A DNA stretch of 64,000 nucleotides from CAYYHA01 sp964471535 (GTDB taxonomy: Bacteria > Myxococcota > Myxococcia > SLRQ01), in the NCBI GenBank assembly GCA_964471535.1, contig CAYYHA010000003.1, forward strand, positions 1-64,000, in the 5' to 3' direction. Under the pieces are notes generated by a model that saw only the letters and a list, made by a program, of their open reading frames with translations, was not told the origin of the DNA and searched no databases. This document shows positions 1 through 9,360 of the stretch, piece after piece (within the stretch, counting starts at the first letter, position 1; each line of letters opens with the position of its first letter). The position numbers and the translations under genes were made by a program.

Positions 1-377
1 TGGTGCGCTGCCTCTCGGCCCTCGATGGCCTGCACGTCAGCGACGAGGAGCGGGTCGGGGTGGACATCGTCCGCCGCGCCTGCGAGGAGCCGCTGCGGCA
101 GATCGCCTCGAACGCCGGCTTCGAAGGCAGCATCGTGGTCGACAAGGTGAAGAACGGCACCGGCACCTTCGGCTTCAATGCCGCCACCTGCGAGTACGAG
201 GACCTGGTGAAGGCCGGCGTCATCGACCCGACCAAGGTCACTCGGACCGCGCTGCAGAACGCTGCGTCGGTCGCCTCGCTGCAGCTCACCACCGAGGCGA
301 TGGTGGCCGAGCTGCCCAAGGAGGAGAAGGAGGGCGCAGCCGGCGCCGGCGGCATGCCCGGCATGGACATGATGTAG
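1..377 (+). CDS. groL: Chaperonin GroEL, C-terminal part
   Basis: The 3' end of the 60 kDa chaperonin gene; the 5' part lies before the window, and the first complete in-frame codon is at base 3. The protein forms the double-ring ATP-driven folding chamber in the cytoplasm. The roughly 125 visible residues follow the family closely: the segment with GVDIVRRA, IASNAGFEG, GFNAA and GVIDPTKVTR, the stretch LQNAASVA, and the typical Gly/Met-rich flexible tail ending GMPGMDMM. A strong hairpin terminator follows about 40 bases after the stop. The groES partner would be expected upstream, outside the window. Confidence 0.97.
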   Translation, partial: VRCLSALDGLHVSDEERVGVDIVRRACEEPLRQIASNAGFEGSIVVDKVKNGTGTFGFNAATCEYEDLVKAGVIDPTKVTRTALQNAASVASLQLTTEAMVAELPKEEKEGAAGAGGMPGMDMM

Positions 378-418
378 TTCGAGCCGGCGCGCGCACTGCC
401 GCGCCCCTTCGATGACGC

Positions 419-454
419 GAGCCCCCGGCCCTTCGGGTCGGGGGCTCTTATCTT
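419..454 (+). terminator. Intrinsic terminator after groEL
   Basis: A near-perfect hairpin: 419-431 (GAGCCCCCGGCCC) pairs with 435-447 around a TTC loop with one G-T wobble, followed by TTATCTT. It sits about 40 bases past the groEL stop and should end the chaperonin transcript before the glutaredoxin gene. Confidence 0.8.
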
Positions 455-622
455 GGGGGGCCCAGGGACCAGGGCGCTCTCGGGGCCCAGGCTCCCATGG
501 CCGCCCCGACGCCGGAGCCCACCCGCGGGAGCCAGGGCACCGTGGGGGGCCCAGGCCCCGGCCCACGGCGGCCCCTGCGAGGCGGTTGAATTTCCCCCGG
601 CAGGGGCGCATCTTGCACGGCT

Positions 623-916
623 ATGAAGCCGGTCACCGTCTACGTCACCACCTGGTGCCCCTACTGCGTGCGCGCCAAGCGGCTCCTCGAGCGCAAGGGC
701 GTGCCCTTCGAAGAGGTGAACCTGGAGGGCAACCCGGAGCTTCGCATGCACCTGTCGCGTCAGACGGGGATGCGCACCGTCCCGATGATCTTCATTGGTG
801 AGACCTGCATCGGCGGCTCCGACGAACTCCACGCTCTCGAGGCAACCGGTGAGCTCGACACCCTCCTCGCCGGAGGGCAGACCGATGCCGGCGACGGCAC
901 CGAGCCGCGGGCTTGA
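623..916 (+). CDS. grxC: Glutaredoxin (GrxC-type)
   Basis: A 97-residue cytoplasmic thioredoxin-fold protein, the normal length for a dithiol glutaredoxin, which reduces disulfides and glutathionylated proteins using glutathione. The active site CPYC is at residues 12-15 after a beta strand (VTVYVTTW); the cis-Pro segment TVPMIFI and the GG motif IGGSDEL used to bind glutathione follow. The last 15 residues are an unconserved polar tail. No Shine-Dalgarno sequence is visible before the ATG. A TTGAAT box (586-591) with CATCTT (609-614) 17 bases later would put the transcript start almost at the ATG, but the -10 match is weak. It stands alone between groEL and a convergent gene. Confidence 0.93.
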   Translation: MKPVTVYVTTWCPYCVRAKRLLERKGVPFEEVNLEGNPELRMHLSRQTGMRTVPMIFIGETCIGGSDELHALEATGELDTLLAGGQTDAGDGTEPRA

Positions 917-1066
917 GCGAAGGCGAGAGGCCGGGCGAACCCAGCCGTCGCCGTCCCGGGACAACGGGGCGCCATGGAGACGCGGCAGGAGTCGGTGCGG
1001 CGGACTTCGGACCGCACTCTGATCCCCCCCGGCGCGGCCCCGGGGCCACAACGGGTCGGACTTCGA

Positions 1067-1522
1067 TCAGACCTCGGGCCGCTTGGGCGGAGGGAGATCC
1101 AGGAGCCGGCGCAGCGTCGCCTCGTCGGCGTCCACCAGATCCTTGTCGAAGGTCTGGGTGATCTTCTCCGCCGTCGGGCCGTCCAGCGCCTCGCGCAGCT
1201 CCCCGAGGAACTGCGGCGGCGCGATCAGGATCAGGCCATCGTATCGCCCCTCGATGCGGCCCTGGCGGAGCCGGTCGGCCAGTTCTCGAGCGAACTTCCG
1301 CTTCTCCTCCTCCTTCACCTGGTCGGGCTCGCCCATGGCATGGCGAACCTGTCCCCGGCTCTCGTGCACGCGGCCGGGCTCGTCGGTGGCCAGCTCGGGA
1401 TCGTGCATCCGCGAGGCGGTGTGCACGAAGTCTTCGATCTCCTCCAGCGGCTTCAGGCGTGTCCGGAGGTGGAGCAAGCGAGCCCGGCTGCCATCGGCGA
1501 CGAGAATCCACTGGTTGATCAT
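1067..1522 (-). CDS. Host attachment protein family (eRF1-like Rossmann) protein
   Basis: A 151-residue cytoplasmic protein recognised from its start, WILVADGSRARLL, which is typical of the small family named 'protein required for attachment to host cells', related to baeRF release-factor-like domains. The core continues with a charged helix (about 70-100), the strand YDGLILIAPPQFLGEL, and a C-terminal helix starting TFDKDLVDAD. The family name comes from old work in plant-associated bacteria; its biochemical role is not settled, so the name should not be read literally. I chose the ATG at 1522 over 1528 because GGAGG lies six bases before it but touches the other. Single gene, divergent from the lipoprotein that begins at 1591. 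Confidence 0.75.
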   Translation of the reverse strand: MINQWILVADGSRARLLHLRTRLKPLEEIEDFVHTASRMHDPELATDEPGRVHESRGQVRHAMGEPDQVKEEEKRKFARELADRLRQGRIEGRYDGLILIAPPQFLGELREALDGPTAEKITQTFDKDLVDADEATLRRLLDLPPPKRPEV

Positions 1523-1590
1523 CGGCATCCTCCGCTGCGGGTTGTTCGTTCATTCACCAGGTAGGCACCCTTTGCTATGGATCAAGGCCC

Positions 1591-2625
1591 GTGCTCGAGC
1601 GTTCGTCGTGCACAGCCCCCGTCACCGTCCGCCTGGCCGCCCTCCTCTTCGCGCTGGGCCTGTGCAGCTGCGCCGGGGTGCCCCATCGACGCCACGCTCT
1701 CATCGAACGGACCCACCCGCAAGTCGTCCTGGTCTACCCCTTCCACTTTCGCTGGCCGCAGCCTCCGTGGCATGCCTTTCAGCGAACCCGGGACCTGGTG
1801 GAGGCAGCGCGCTCCGACGGGCGCTTCCGGATCTTCGACCCTGGGGACTTCGAGGTCTACCGCCCCGCTGACGACAACGTCCTGGCCGCCTCCACCGTCC
1901 TCGCGCCCCTGACCGAAGGGGGCTGGAGCCCCCAGGATGCCGTGGTCCTGCGGGGTTGGGCCGAGGAGCGGGTGGCCACTTCCGCATCGACCGTCTACGA
2001 CCGGTCGGGACGACGGAAAGCGACGGTCGCCCGGGAAGATCGGACCCACATCGTCCACGTGGATCTGATCGACGTCGCCTCCGGGACCCTCCTCCTCGAG
2101 AGCTGGAAGGCGGTTCCCTTCGACCCCTTCGCGCCCCGCTCCGACACCGATCCCTTGCCCGGCGTGGGGGAGGCGGTGCGCGAGCTGGGTCGCTTCGCGC
2201 TCGCCCAGATCTCCGCCTCTGGCACGCCTCCGCCGGCGCTGGGTTTGGAGCTCGCCCCCAACCCCGCGCGCGCCTTCCACTTCCGCGTGCAGGCCTCGGC
2301 CCTCGGTGCCCAGCAGGCCCTCGCCCGCCTCGACCCCATGCAGCAGGAGGCGGTGAAGCTCGCCCTCTATGCCTCTTTCGACCCCGATCTCTCCCCGACT
2401 CGGATCGCGCTCTACGATCGCGCTCCGGATGGGGCGGTGGTGCTCCGAGTCACCGGCCCGCCCGCGGCGGCGGCGGGGCTCGAAGCCGGGGACCTCGTCG
2501 TGCGGGCGGGCGATGCCGCCGTGACCGGTCCCGAGACCCTCGAACGACTCGCACGACGCGGCGAAGCGCTCCCGCTCGAGGTGATCCGGGGCAGGCAGCA
2601 CCTGCGGCTCGTGCTGCGCCCTTGA
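1591..2625 (+). CDS. Lipoprotein with C-terminal PDZ domain
   Basis: A 344-residue protein with a GTG start. It has a signal sequence (residues about 11-25) and a lipobox-like LCSC around residues 24-27, so it is probably a lipid-anchored periplasmic or outer-membrane protein. The middle (about 40-250) is not a family I recognise. The last 80 residues resemble a PDZ domain: LRVTGPPAAAAGLEAGDLVV followed by the strand/helix pattern ending at the C-terminus. PDZ domains bind peptide tails or scaffold proteases, but no protease domain is present. The gene is monocistronic, divergent from the attachment-family gene and convergent with the fxsA-like gene. Confidence 0.7.
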   Translation: MLERSSCTAPVTVRLAALLFALGLCSCAGVPHRRHALIERTHPQVVLVYPFHFRWPQPPWHAFQRTRDLVEAARSDGRFRIFDPGDFEVYRPADDNVLAASTVLAPLTEGGWSPQDAVVLRGWAEERVATSASTVYDRSGRRKATVAREDRTHIVHVDLIDVASGTLLLESWKAVPFDPFAPRSDTDPLPGVGEAVRELGRFALAQISASGTPPPALGLELAPNPARAFHFRVQASALGAQQALARLDPMQQEAVKLALYASFDPDLSPTRIALYDRAPDGAVVLRVTGPPAAAAGLEAGDLVVRAGDAAVTGPETLERLARRGEALPLEVIRGRQHLRLVLRP

Positions 2626-2677
2626 GCCGTGCCGGCCCCTGCCCGTGCGGCGTCCCGCCGCGGAGACGATCCGCGGA

Positions 2678-3190
2678 TCAGGTCGGCTCCTCCGGCCCCT
2701 CCTCCTCTGGGCGGAACTCCACCTCCACCGTGCGGCCCCGGGCCGGCGTTGCACCGGGCCCCCTCGGATCGGGCGGCACCTCACCTGGCGCTCGTCCCCC
2801 ATCGAAGCCCACGACCGTGTGGACGACGAGGCGCCGGCGGAGCCAGGCTGCGAGCAGGGCGGCGGCGGCGCGGCGCACCGGGGGGATCATGACCAAGAGG
2901 CCCGCCGCATCGGTGACGACCCCGGGCGTGAGCAGCATCAGGCCCCCGGCGAAGACCAGGGCCCCCTCGAGGAGCTCTCGGTGGGGGAGACGCCCCGCGG
3001 AGAGGGCGTCCTGAATCTCGCGCAGCACCTTCAGCCCCTGCGCCCGGGCCAAGGCAGCGCCCGCCGCCCCCGTGACCAGGACCAAGAGCAGCGTCGGCCC
3101 TGCCCCCAGCCACTCACCCACGCGAAGCAGGAGGTAGAGTTCCCCCAGGGGGACCAGCGTGAAGGCGAGGAGGAGCCAACAGCCGAGCAT
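2678..3190 (-). CDS. fxsA: FxsA family membrane protein
   Basis: A 170-residue inner-membrane protein of the FxsA family. In E. coli, FxsA protects against exclusion by phage T7 through interaction with the F-plasmid protein PifA; the general cellular role is unknown. The family pattern is clear: an N-terminal helix with PLGELYLLLRVG, a second helix LLLVLVTGAAGAALAR, and the conserved segment GRLPHRELLEGALVFAGG with LLLTPG-like residues before a final hydrophobic stretch. The C-terminal 40 residues are an unconserved polar tail. It follows a HAD-family gene on the same strand, 15 bases downstream of that gene's stop, so the two probably share a transcript. Confidence 0.85.
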   Translation of the reverse strand: MLGCWLLLAFTLVPLGELYLLLRVGEWLGAGPTLLLVLVTGAAGAALARAQGLKVLREIQDALSAGRLPHRELLEGALVFAGGLMLLTPGVVTDAAGLLVMIPPVRRAAAALLAAWLRRRLVVHTVVGFDGGRAPGEVPPDPRGPGATPARGRTVEVEFRPEEEGPEEPT

Positions 3191-3205
3191 GGGGCGGGGC
3201 CCCGG

Positions 3206-3997
3206 TCACGGGCGGCGGAAGTTTCGCACCCTCGGGATCGCCGGCGGAAGCTCCGGTGCGCCGGGGCTATGGTTGGTATCGAGCCACACGTTCGTCGCCT
3301 TCGGCCAGGTCTTCGCGAAGAGCAGCGTGTTCTCGGGCTGGTTGTCGAAGGTCGCCACCACCTGCCCCAGCGCATCGATCGCCTCCCGCGCCTGCGTCTT
3401 GAACGCGAGGTCCTCCATCGACTTCTCCGGCTTGAGCAGGAGCACCACGCCGGGGATGCCCACCGGAAAGCCCCAGCGGCGCAGTGAGGTGACCGTACCG
3501 CCGGCCATGCGCGGCGCGTCCCGGCCGGTGAGGTACACGACCACCGCCCCCGCACGCCGCACCGCGCGCACATAGGCCACCGCCCCCGCCTCAGGCCGGT
3601 CCAACGTCGCGCCACGATCGGTGAAGAAGTGGTCCAGCCAGTAGCGCCGGGCCGACTCGGCCTCCTCCCCGCTCACCTCGATGCGCTTGAGGTTCTCGTC
3701 GAGGCTATAGCGCACCTCCTCGAGGGGGAGGGCCCGGATGCGCGCGGCGGCGCCCTGTGCCCCGGTGCGCTCGGCCCACTCGAGCAGCAGACGCCAGGTG
3801 CGGTAGCGGTTGTCGAAGAGCGTCGAATCGAGATCGAAGACGACCACCGGGCGGCCGCCTGCCTTCACCACCTCGCGCACCCGGTCGAGCACGCGGTCGA
3901 GCACCTGGGGGTCATGACGGGGTGGGCGGGGCGACTGCGCCAGCGCCGGGGCGCAGGCGAGGCAGAGCCAGAGGGGAAGCAGATGGACGGTGCGCAT
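3206..3997 (-). CDS. Secreted HAD-family hydrolase
   Basis: A 263-residue protein with a Sec signal peptide (residues 1-20, cleavage after APALA). The mature part has the HAD phosphatase motif I VVFDLDSTLFDN (nucleophile Asp and general acid Asp), motif II in VVVYLTGRDAP, and a later VATFDNQPENT resembling motif IV. It is therefore probably a periplasmic or secreted phosphatase of the acid phosphatase/HAD superfamily; the substrate is not predictable. The ATG at 3997 begins directly with the signal peptide. It is divergent from the lipoprotein starting at 4050, with a 52-base shared intergenic region, and lies just upstream of fxsA. It should not be mistaken for histidinol-phosphatase, which is cytoplasmic. 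Confidence 0.75.
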   Translation of the reverse strand: MRTVHLLPLWLCLACAPALAQSPRPPRHDPQVLDRVLDRVREVVKAGGRPVVVFDLDSTLFDNRYRTWRLLLEWAERTGAQGAAARIRALPLEEVRYSLDENLKRIEVSGEEAESARRYWLDHFFTDRGATLDRPEAGAVAYVRAVRRAGAVVVYLTGRDAPRMAGGTVTSLRRWGFPVGIPGVVLLLKPEKSMEDLAFKTQAREAIDALGQVVATFDNQPENTLLFAKTWPKATNVWLDTNHSPGAPELPPAIPRVRNFRRP

Positions 3998-4049
3998 GAC
4001 GCCTCCTCGTCGATTGACCGCGTGGAAGCGTCCTGGTACCCCGCGGACC

Positions 4050-4619
4050 ATGCGCGTTGCAAGCCTCGGCGCAGGCCACCGCCCGTGGCTCCTCCTCCTG
4101 CCGCTCCTCGCCGTGGGATGCATCCTCCGTCCCGAGTCGTCGGAGGCGCGGCGGCAGGCGTTCGACCGTTCGGGACTCGAGGCCTACCTGCTCGACGCGC
4201 CACCACCGGGGCTCCATGGTGGCGCCCTCTTCGCCGATGGGGTGCGCTTCCTGGGGATGCGGTACACACCCCAGGAGCCCGGCCCCTCGGACCGCATCGA
4301 GGTGGAGTTCTACTACCGGGTGGAAGAGCCCCCACCGATGGAGAACTGGATGATCTTCGTCCACGCCGACCCCGAGGACGGCGGCCACCGCGTCATCCGC
4401 GACCATGAGCCAGTGGGCGGTCGCTACCCGACCCACGTCTGGCGCCCGGGCGAGGTGATCCGGGACGTCTTCGTACTGCCAAGCTTCGGGCGCGTGGTGG
4501 ACGTGGATCTGTGGACGGGCTTCTTCCGTGGCAACGAGCGCATGCCGGTGGTGCGATCGCTGGGCAGTCGCCACGACGGGCAGAACCGGATCCTCGCGGG
4601 AACGATCCACATCCGGTAG
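4050..4619 (+). CDS. Putative lipoprotein of unknown function
   Basis: A 189-residue protein beginning with a charged, then hydrophobic signal sequence and a good lipobox (LLAVGC, about residues 20-25), so it should be lipid-anchored in the envelope. I do not recognise the mature domain. It has alternating beta-strand-like segments such as IEVEFYYRVEEP and WMIFVHADPEDGGHRVIRDHEPVGG, typical of an immunoglobulin-like or jelly-roll sandwich; similar sequences occur in myxobacterial membrane proteins next to glycosyltransferase or phosphatase domains, but that is from memory. The start at 4050 was chosen because upstream codons give a long basic extension. The RNase P RNA gene follows on the same strand. 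Confidence 0.6.
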   Translation: MRVASLGAGHRPWLLLLPLLAVGCILRPESSEARRQAFDRSGLEAYLLDAPPPGLHGGALFADGVRFLGMRYTPQEPGPSDRIEVEFYYRVEEPPPMENWMIFVHADPEDGGHRVIRDHEPVGGRYPTHVWRPGEVIRDVFVLPSFGRVVDVDLWTGFFRGNERMPVVRSLGSRHDGQNRILAGTIHIR

Positions 4620-4707
4620 CGCCGTACCTCGCCCGTCGGGGCCCTGTGGCGCCGGCCGAAGCGCCGGGATGCATTCGCGGGTCTGGGGTGTTAAACCCAG
4701 GTGGGTT

Positions 4708-5081
<374 letters not shown>

Positions 5082-5204
5082 ACCCGCTCCTATGCGTCGT
5101 GCGCAGGCGTCACGCAGCGCCCTCGCGGATCGGCGCGCCGGCGCTGCGCCCGCCCCCACCTGCTTCTGGCCCATTTGGGCTGCGCCAAGCCCCGGCGCTG
5201 GCGC

Positions 5205-5624
5205 TCAAGCCTGGAGGCGCTCGTCGATGGCGAGGTTCGCCATCTGGTCGGCGGCACGGTTCTCCTCGCGGGGCACGTGGCGGAGCACCACCCGCTCGAA
5301 GCTGGAGATGAGCTGCCGCGCCCGCTCCACCCGCGGCTTCAGGTGGGCCGCGCGCACCTTGTAAGCACCCTCGAGCTGGCGAATCATCAGCTGGCTGTCA
5401 GCCATCACGTGCACCTCACGCGCGCCGCGGGCCCGGGCCCGCTCGAGACCGAGGAGCAAGGCCTCGTACTCGGCGACATTGTTGGTGGCCTCGCCGAGAT
5501 AGCGACCACAGCGCTCGACGACCTCGCCCGAGGGGCGCTGCAGCACCACCCCGGCGCCGGCAGGGCCCGGGTTGCCGCGGGCCGCACCGTCGCAGTAGAG
5601 GAGGAGCACCTCGTCCGCGCTCAC
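5205..5624 (-). CDS. rnhA: RNase HI-like protein
   Basis: A 139-residue ribonuclease H fold protein, shorter than classical RNase HI and of the type often annotated 'reverse transcriptase-like protein'. It would cleave the RNA strand of RNA-DNA hybrids. The acidic catalytic residues are present: Asp in LYCDGAARGNPG, Glu in NNVAEYEAL, Asp in VMADSQLM and the final Asp in ENRAADQMANLA. The start is a GTG at 5624 that overlaps the TGA of the upstream zinc-ribbon gene by four bases (GTGA), showing translational coupling. A neighbouring zinc-ribbon/coiled-coil gene plus RNase H is a pairing I associate with several deltaproteobacterial genomes. Confidence 0.9.
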   Translation of the reverse strand: MSADEVLLLYCDGAARGNPGPAGAGVVLQRPSGEVVERCGRYLGEATNNVAEYEALLLGLERARARGAREVHVMADSQLMIRQLEGAYKVRAAHLKPRVERARQLISSFERVVLRHVPREENRAADQMANLAIDERLQA

Positions 5625-6379
5625 GCAGTCGCCTCTTCCGCGGTATCCGATTCCTCCTGGATGTAGAGGATGCGCTGGCAGCTCGAGCACATGCGGATGC
5701 CCGGCCTACCGGCCAAGAGATCGTTGTAGACCTGCGGCTGGATGCGCATCCGGCACGCACCACAGGTGCCGCCCTCCTCGGCCACGGCCAGCGCGACGCC
5801 GCCACGTCGCTGACGGATCAGGTCGTAGCGCTGCAAGAGCTGACGCTCGACGCCCTCGGCGATGGACTGCCGGCGCGCTTCGAGCTCCGCCCGGGAGGCG
5901 TCGAGCGCCGCCAGCTTCTCCTCGAGCGCTTTGCGCTCTCCCTCGTAGCCCTTCTCCTTCTCGAGGAGTTCACGCTCGATGGCGTCGATCTCCTTGTTGA
6001 GCGCCTCCGCCTGCTCCATCAGGTTGAGCACCTCTTCCTCCTGGTTCTTCATCCCCTTCTTGGCGATGTCGATCTCCCGGGAGAGGGCAGCGTACTCGCG
6101 TGGCGTCTTGATCTCCGTCAGGCGCGCCTCCCACTTCTTCACCTGTTCCTTTTGCTCCGCGATGTTGCGCTCGATCTCGCGCCGCTGCCGCTCCACCTCC
6201 TCGAGCTCCTTCGACCGCTCGTCGGAGAGCGCCTTGTGACGTGCCAGTTCCGCGTCGATCTCCGCCAGGCGTTCGGGGTACTGGCTCGCCGCCTTCTCCA
6301 ACTCGAGGATCTCGAGGTCTACGGCTTGCAGCTTCAACAGCGTCTTGATGGCGTCATCCACGGTCTCTGCCTCCAGCAT
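5621..6379 (-). CDS. Coiled-coil C4 zinc-ribbon protein (DUF164/CdsZ type)
   Basis: A 252-residue cytoplasmic protein. Residues about 10-190 form one long charged coiled coil; the C-terminus carries a four-cysteine zinc ribbon, CGAC at 206-209 and CSSC at 231-234, followed by RILYI. This is the family of putative nucleic-acid-binding proteins to which chlamydial CdsZ belongs. The exact role outside Chlamydia is unknown; linkage to RNase H suggests nucleic acid or ribosome-related work. The gene is first in a two-gene unit with the RNase HI-like gene. The nearest good promoter on this strand (6665-6693) is followed by a terminator at 6509-6544, so this gene may need its own promoter or read-through. 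Confidence 0.85.
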   Translation of the reverse strand: MLEAETVDDAIKTLLKLQAVDLEILELEKAASQYPERLAEIDAELARHKALSDERSKELEEVERQRREIERNIAEQKEQVKKWEARLTEIKTPREYAALSREIDIAKKGMKNQEEEVLNLMEQAEALNKEIDAIERELLEKEKGYEGERKALEEKLAALDASRAELEARRQSIAEGVERQLLQRYDLIRQRRGGVALAVAEEGGTCGACRMRIQPQVYNDLLAGRPGIRMCSSCQRILYIQEESDTAEEATA

Positions 6380-6508
6380 GGCCTAGAGGGGTCTCCCCAC
6401 CCCATTGCACGTCGTGTTCGGGACCACTCGGTCCGCCCAGGGCGGACGCATCGGCCCGCCTCCCCCACACTCGATCCATGGGCGCGCAACGAGCCAAGCC
6501 CATGGCCC

Positions 6509-6544
6509 AAAAAGCGACGCGCCCTGGCAGGAGGCCAGAGCGCG
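6509..6544 (-). terminator. Intrinsic terminator of candidate small RNA
   Basis: On the minus strand an 11-base-pair stem (arms 6544-6534 and 6528-6518, one G-U wobble) with loop CTCCT is followed four bases later by TTTTT (6513-6509). This is a classical rho-independent signal, rare in this GC-rich window. Confidence 0.7.
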
Positions 6545-6658
6545 CGGATTCGGCGAGGGCTCGCTGTGGGTGCGGCTGCAGGACGGTCGTTTGGCGTGCG
6601 ACCGCCGCGCACGAAGGCGCGCAGCTCGGCACCTATTCGAGATCGAGTCCTCCATCGG
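6509..6658 (-). ncRNA. Candidate small RNA, about 150 nt
   Basis: An RNA predicted from a promoter and a terminator in matching orientation. The transcript would begin near 6658 and end in a U5 tract at 6513-6509. Reading 5' to 3' it can form an 8-base-pair stem capped by CCUUCG (arms GCUGCGCG and UGCGCGGC), then a stem GGUCG/CGACC with a nine-base loop, a GCGAG/CUCGC element and the terminator hairpin. I do not recognise it as 6S, SRP RNA or tmRNA. Targets are unknown. What I see are the promoter, the helices and the terminator; that it is a regulatory RNA is inference. It might instead be an attenuated leader of the zinc-ribbon/RNase H operon downstream. Confidence 0.5.
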
Positions 6659-6664
6659 GCGTGG

Positions 6665-6693
6665 CTTATACGCATCCGGCGTCGGCGGATCAA
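6665..6693 (-). promoter_or_regulatory. Sigma-70 promoter of candidate small RNA
   Basis: Read on the minus strand: -35 TTGATC (6693-6688), a spacer of exactly 17 bases, and -10 TATAAG (6670-6665), which is five of six matches to TATAAT. In DNA this GC-rich it is the best sigma-70-like promoter I found in the window. The predicted start point is near 6658. It does not lead directly into a coding sequence. Confidence 0.65.
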
Positions 6694-6748
6694 GGGCGAA
6701 GGACACCCACTTCCACCGCGGATGTGATACACACCGCGTCCTGAATCC

Positions 6749-6821
6749 GGGCCCGTAGTTCAACGGTCAGAACAGCCGGCTCATAACCGGTCAGTTCCAG
6801 GTTCGAATCCTGGCGGGCCTA
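6749..6821 (+). tRNA. tRNA with CAT anticodon (elongator Met or Ile2)
   Basis: A complete cloverleaf: acceptor GGGCCCG/CGGGCCT (first pair G-U), D arm GTTC/GAAC with GG in the loop, anticodon stem GCCGG/CCGGT with loop CTCATAA, variable loop CAGTT, T arm CCAGG-TTCGAAT-CCTGG, discriminator A. CCA is not encoded. The anticodon stem lacks the three G-C pairs of initiator tRNA and pair 1-72 is not mismatched like an initiator, so it is elongator methionine or the lysidine-modified isoleucine tRNA; base sequence alone does not settle which. Confidence 0.92.
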
Positions 6822-6996
6822 TCTCCGGTGCGATTCGCCTCCGTGGCCGCTGCCGGGTGCATGCCCCGGCGTCGGGTCCCATCGAGGAACGGCCGGGCGG
6901 CCCGCAGGAGCGGCCGGGAGGCCACCTGCGCCCCCCACAGCGGCCTGTGCGCCCGCCGACAGAGGCGCGGCGCCCTCCCTTCGCACCGAAGCGCCG

Positions 6997-9354
<2,358 letters not shown>

Positions 9355-9360
9355 GGGCGG

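Larger units (their letters stand above)
6380..6748. other. Intergenic region holding a small RNA unit
   Basis: A 369-base stretch without a convincing protein gene between the zinc-ribbon gene and the CAT tRNA. Open frames here lack codon preference and homology I can recognise. On the minus strand it contains a promoter (6665-6693) and an intrinsic terminator (6509-6544), listed separately. Bases 6380-6508 appear empty. The tRNA promoter on the plus strand is not obvious. Confidence 0.6.

Noticed and set aside
3206..3997. HAD phosphatase as the missing histidinol-phosphatase
   Set aside because: It carries a Sec signal peptide and would act outside the cytoplasm, far from the his genes.
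6749..6821. Initiator tRNA
   Set aside because: The anticodon stem lacks the three G-C pairs of initiator tRNA and pair 1-72 is G-U rather than the initiator mismatch.
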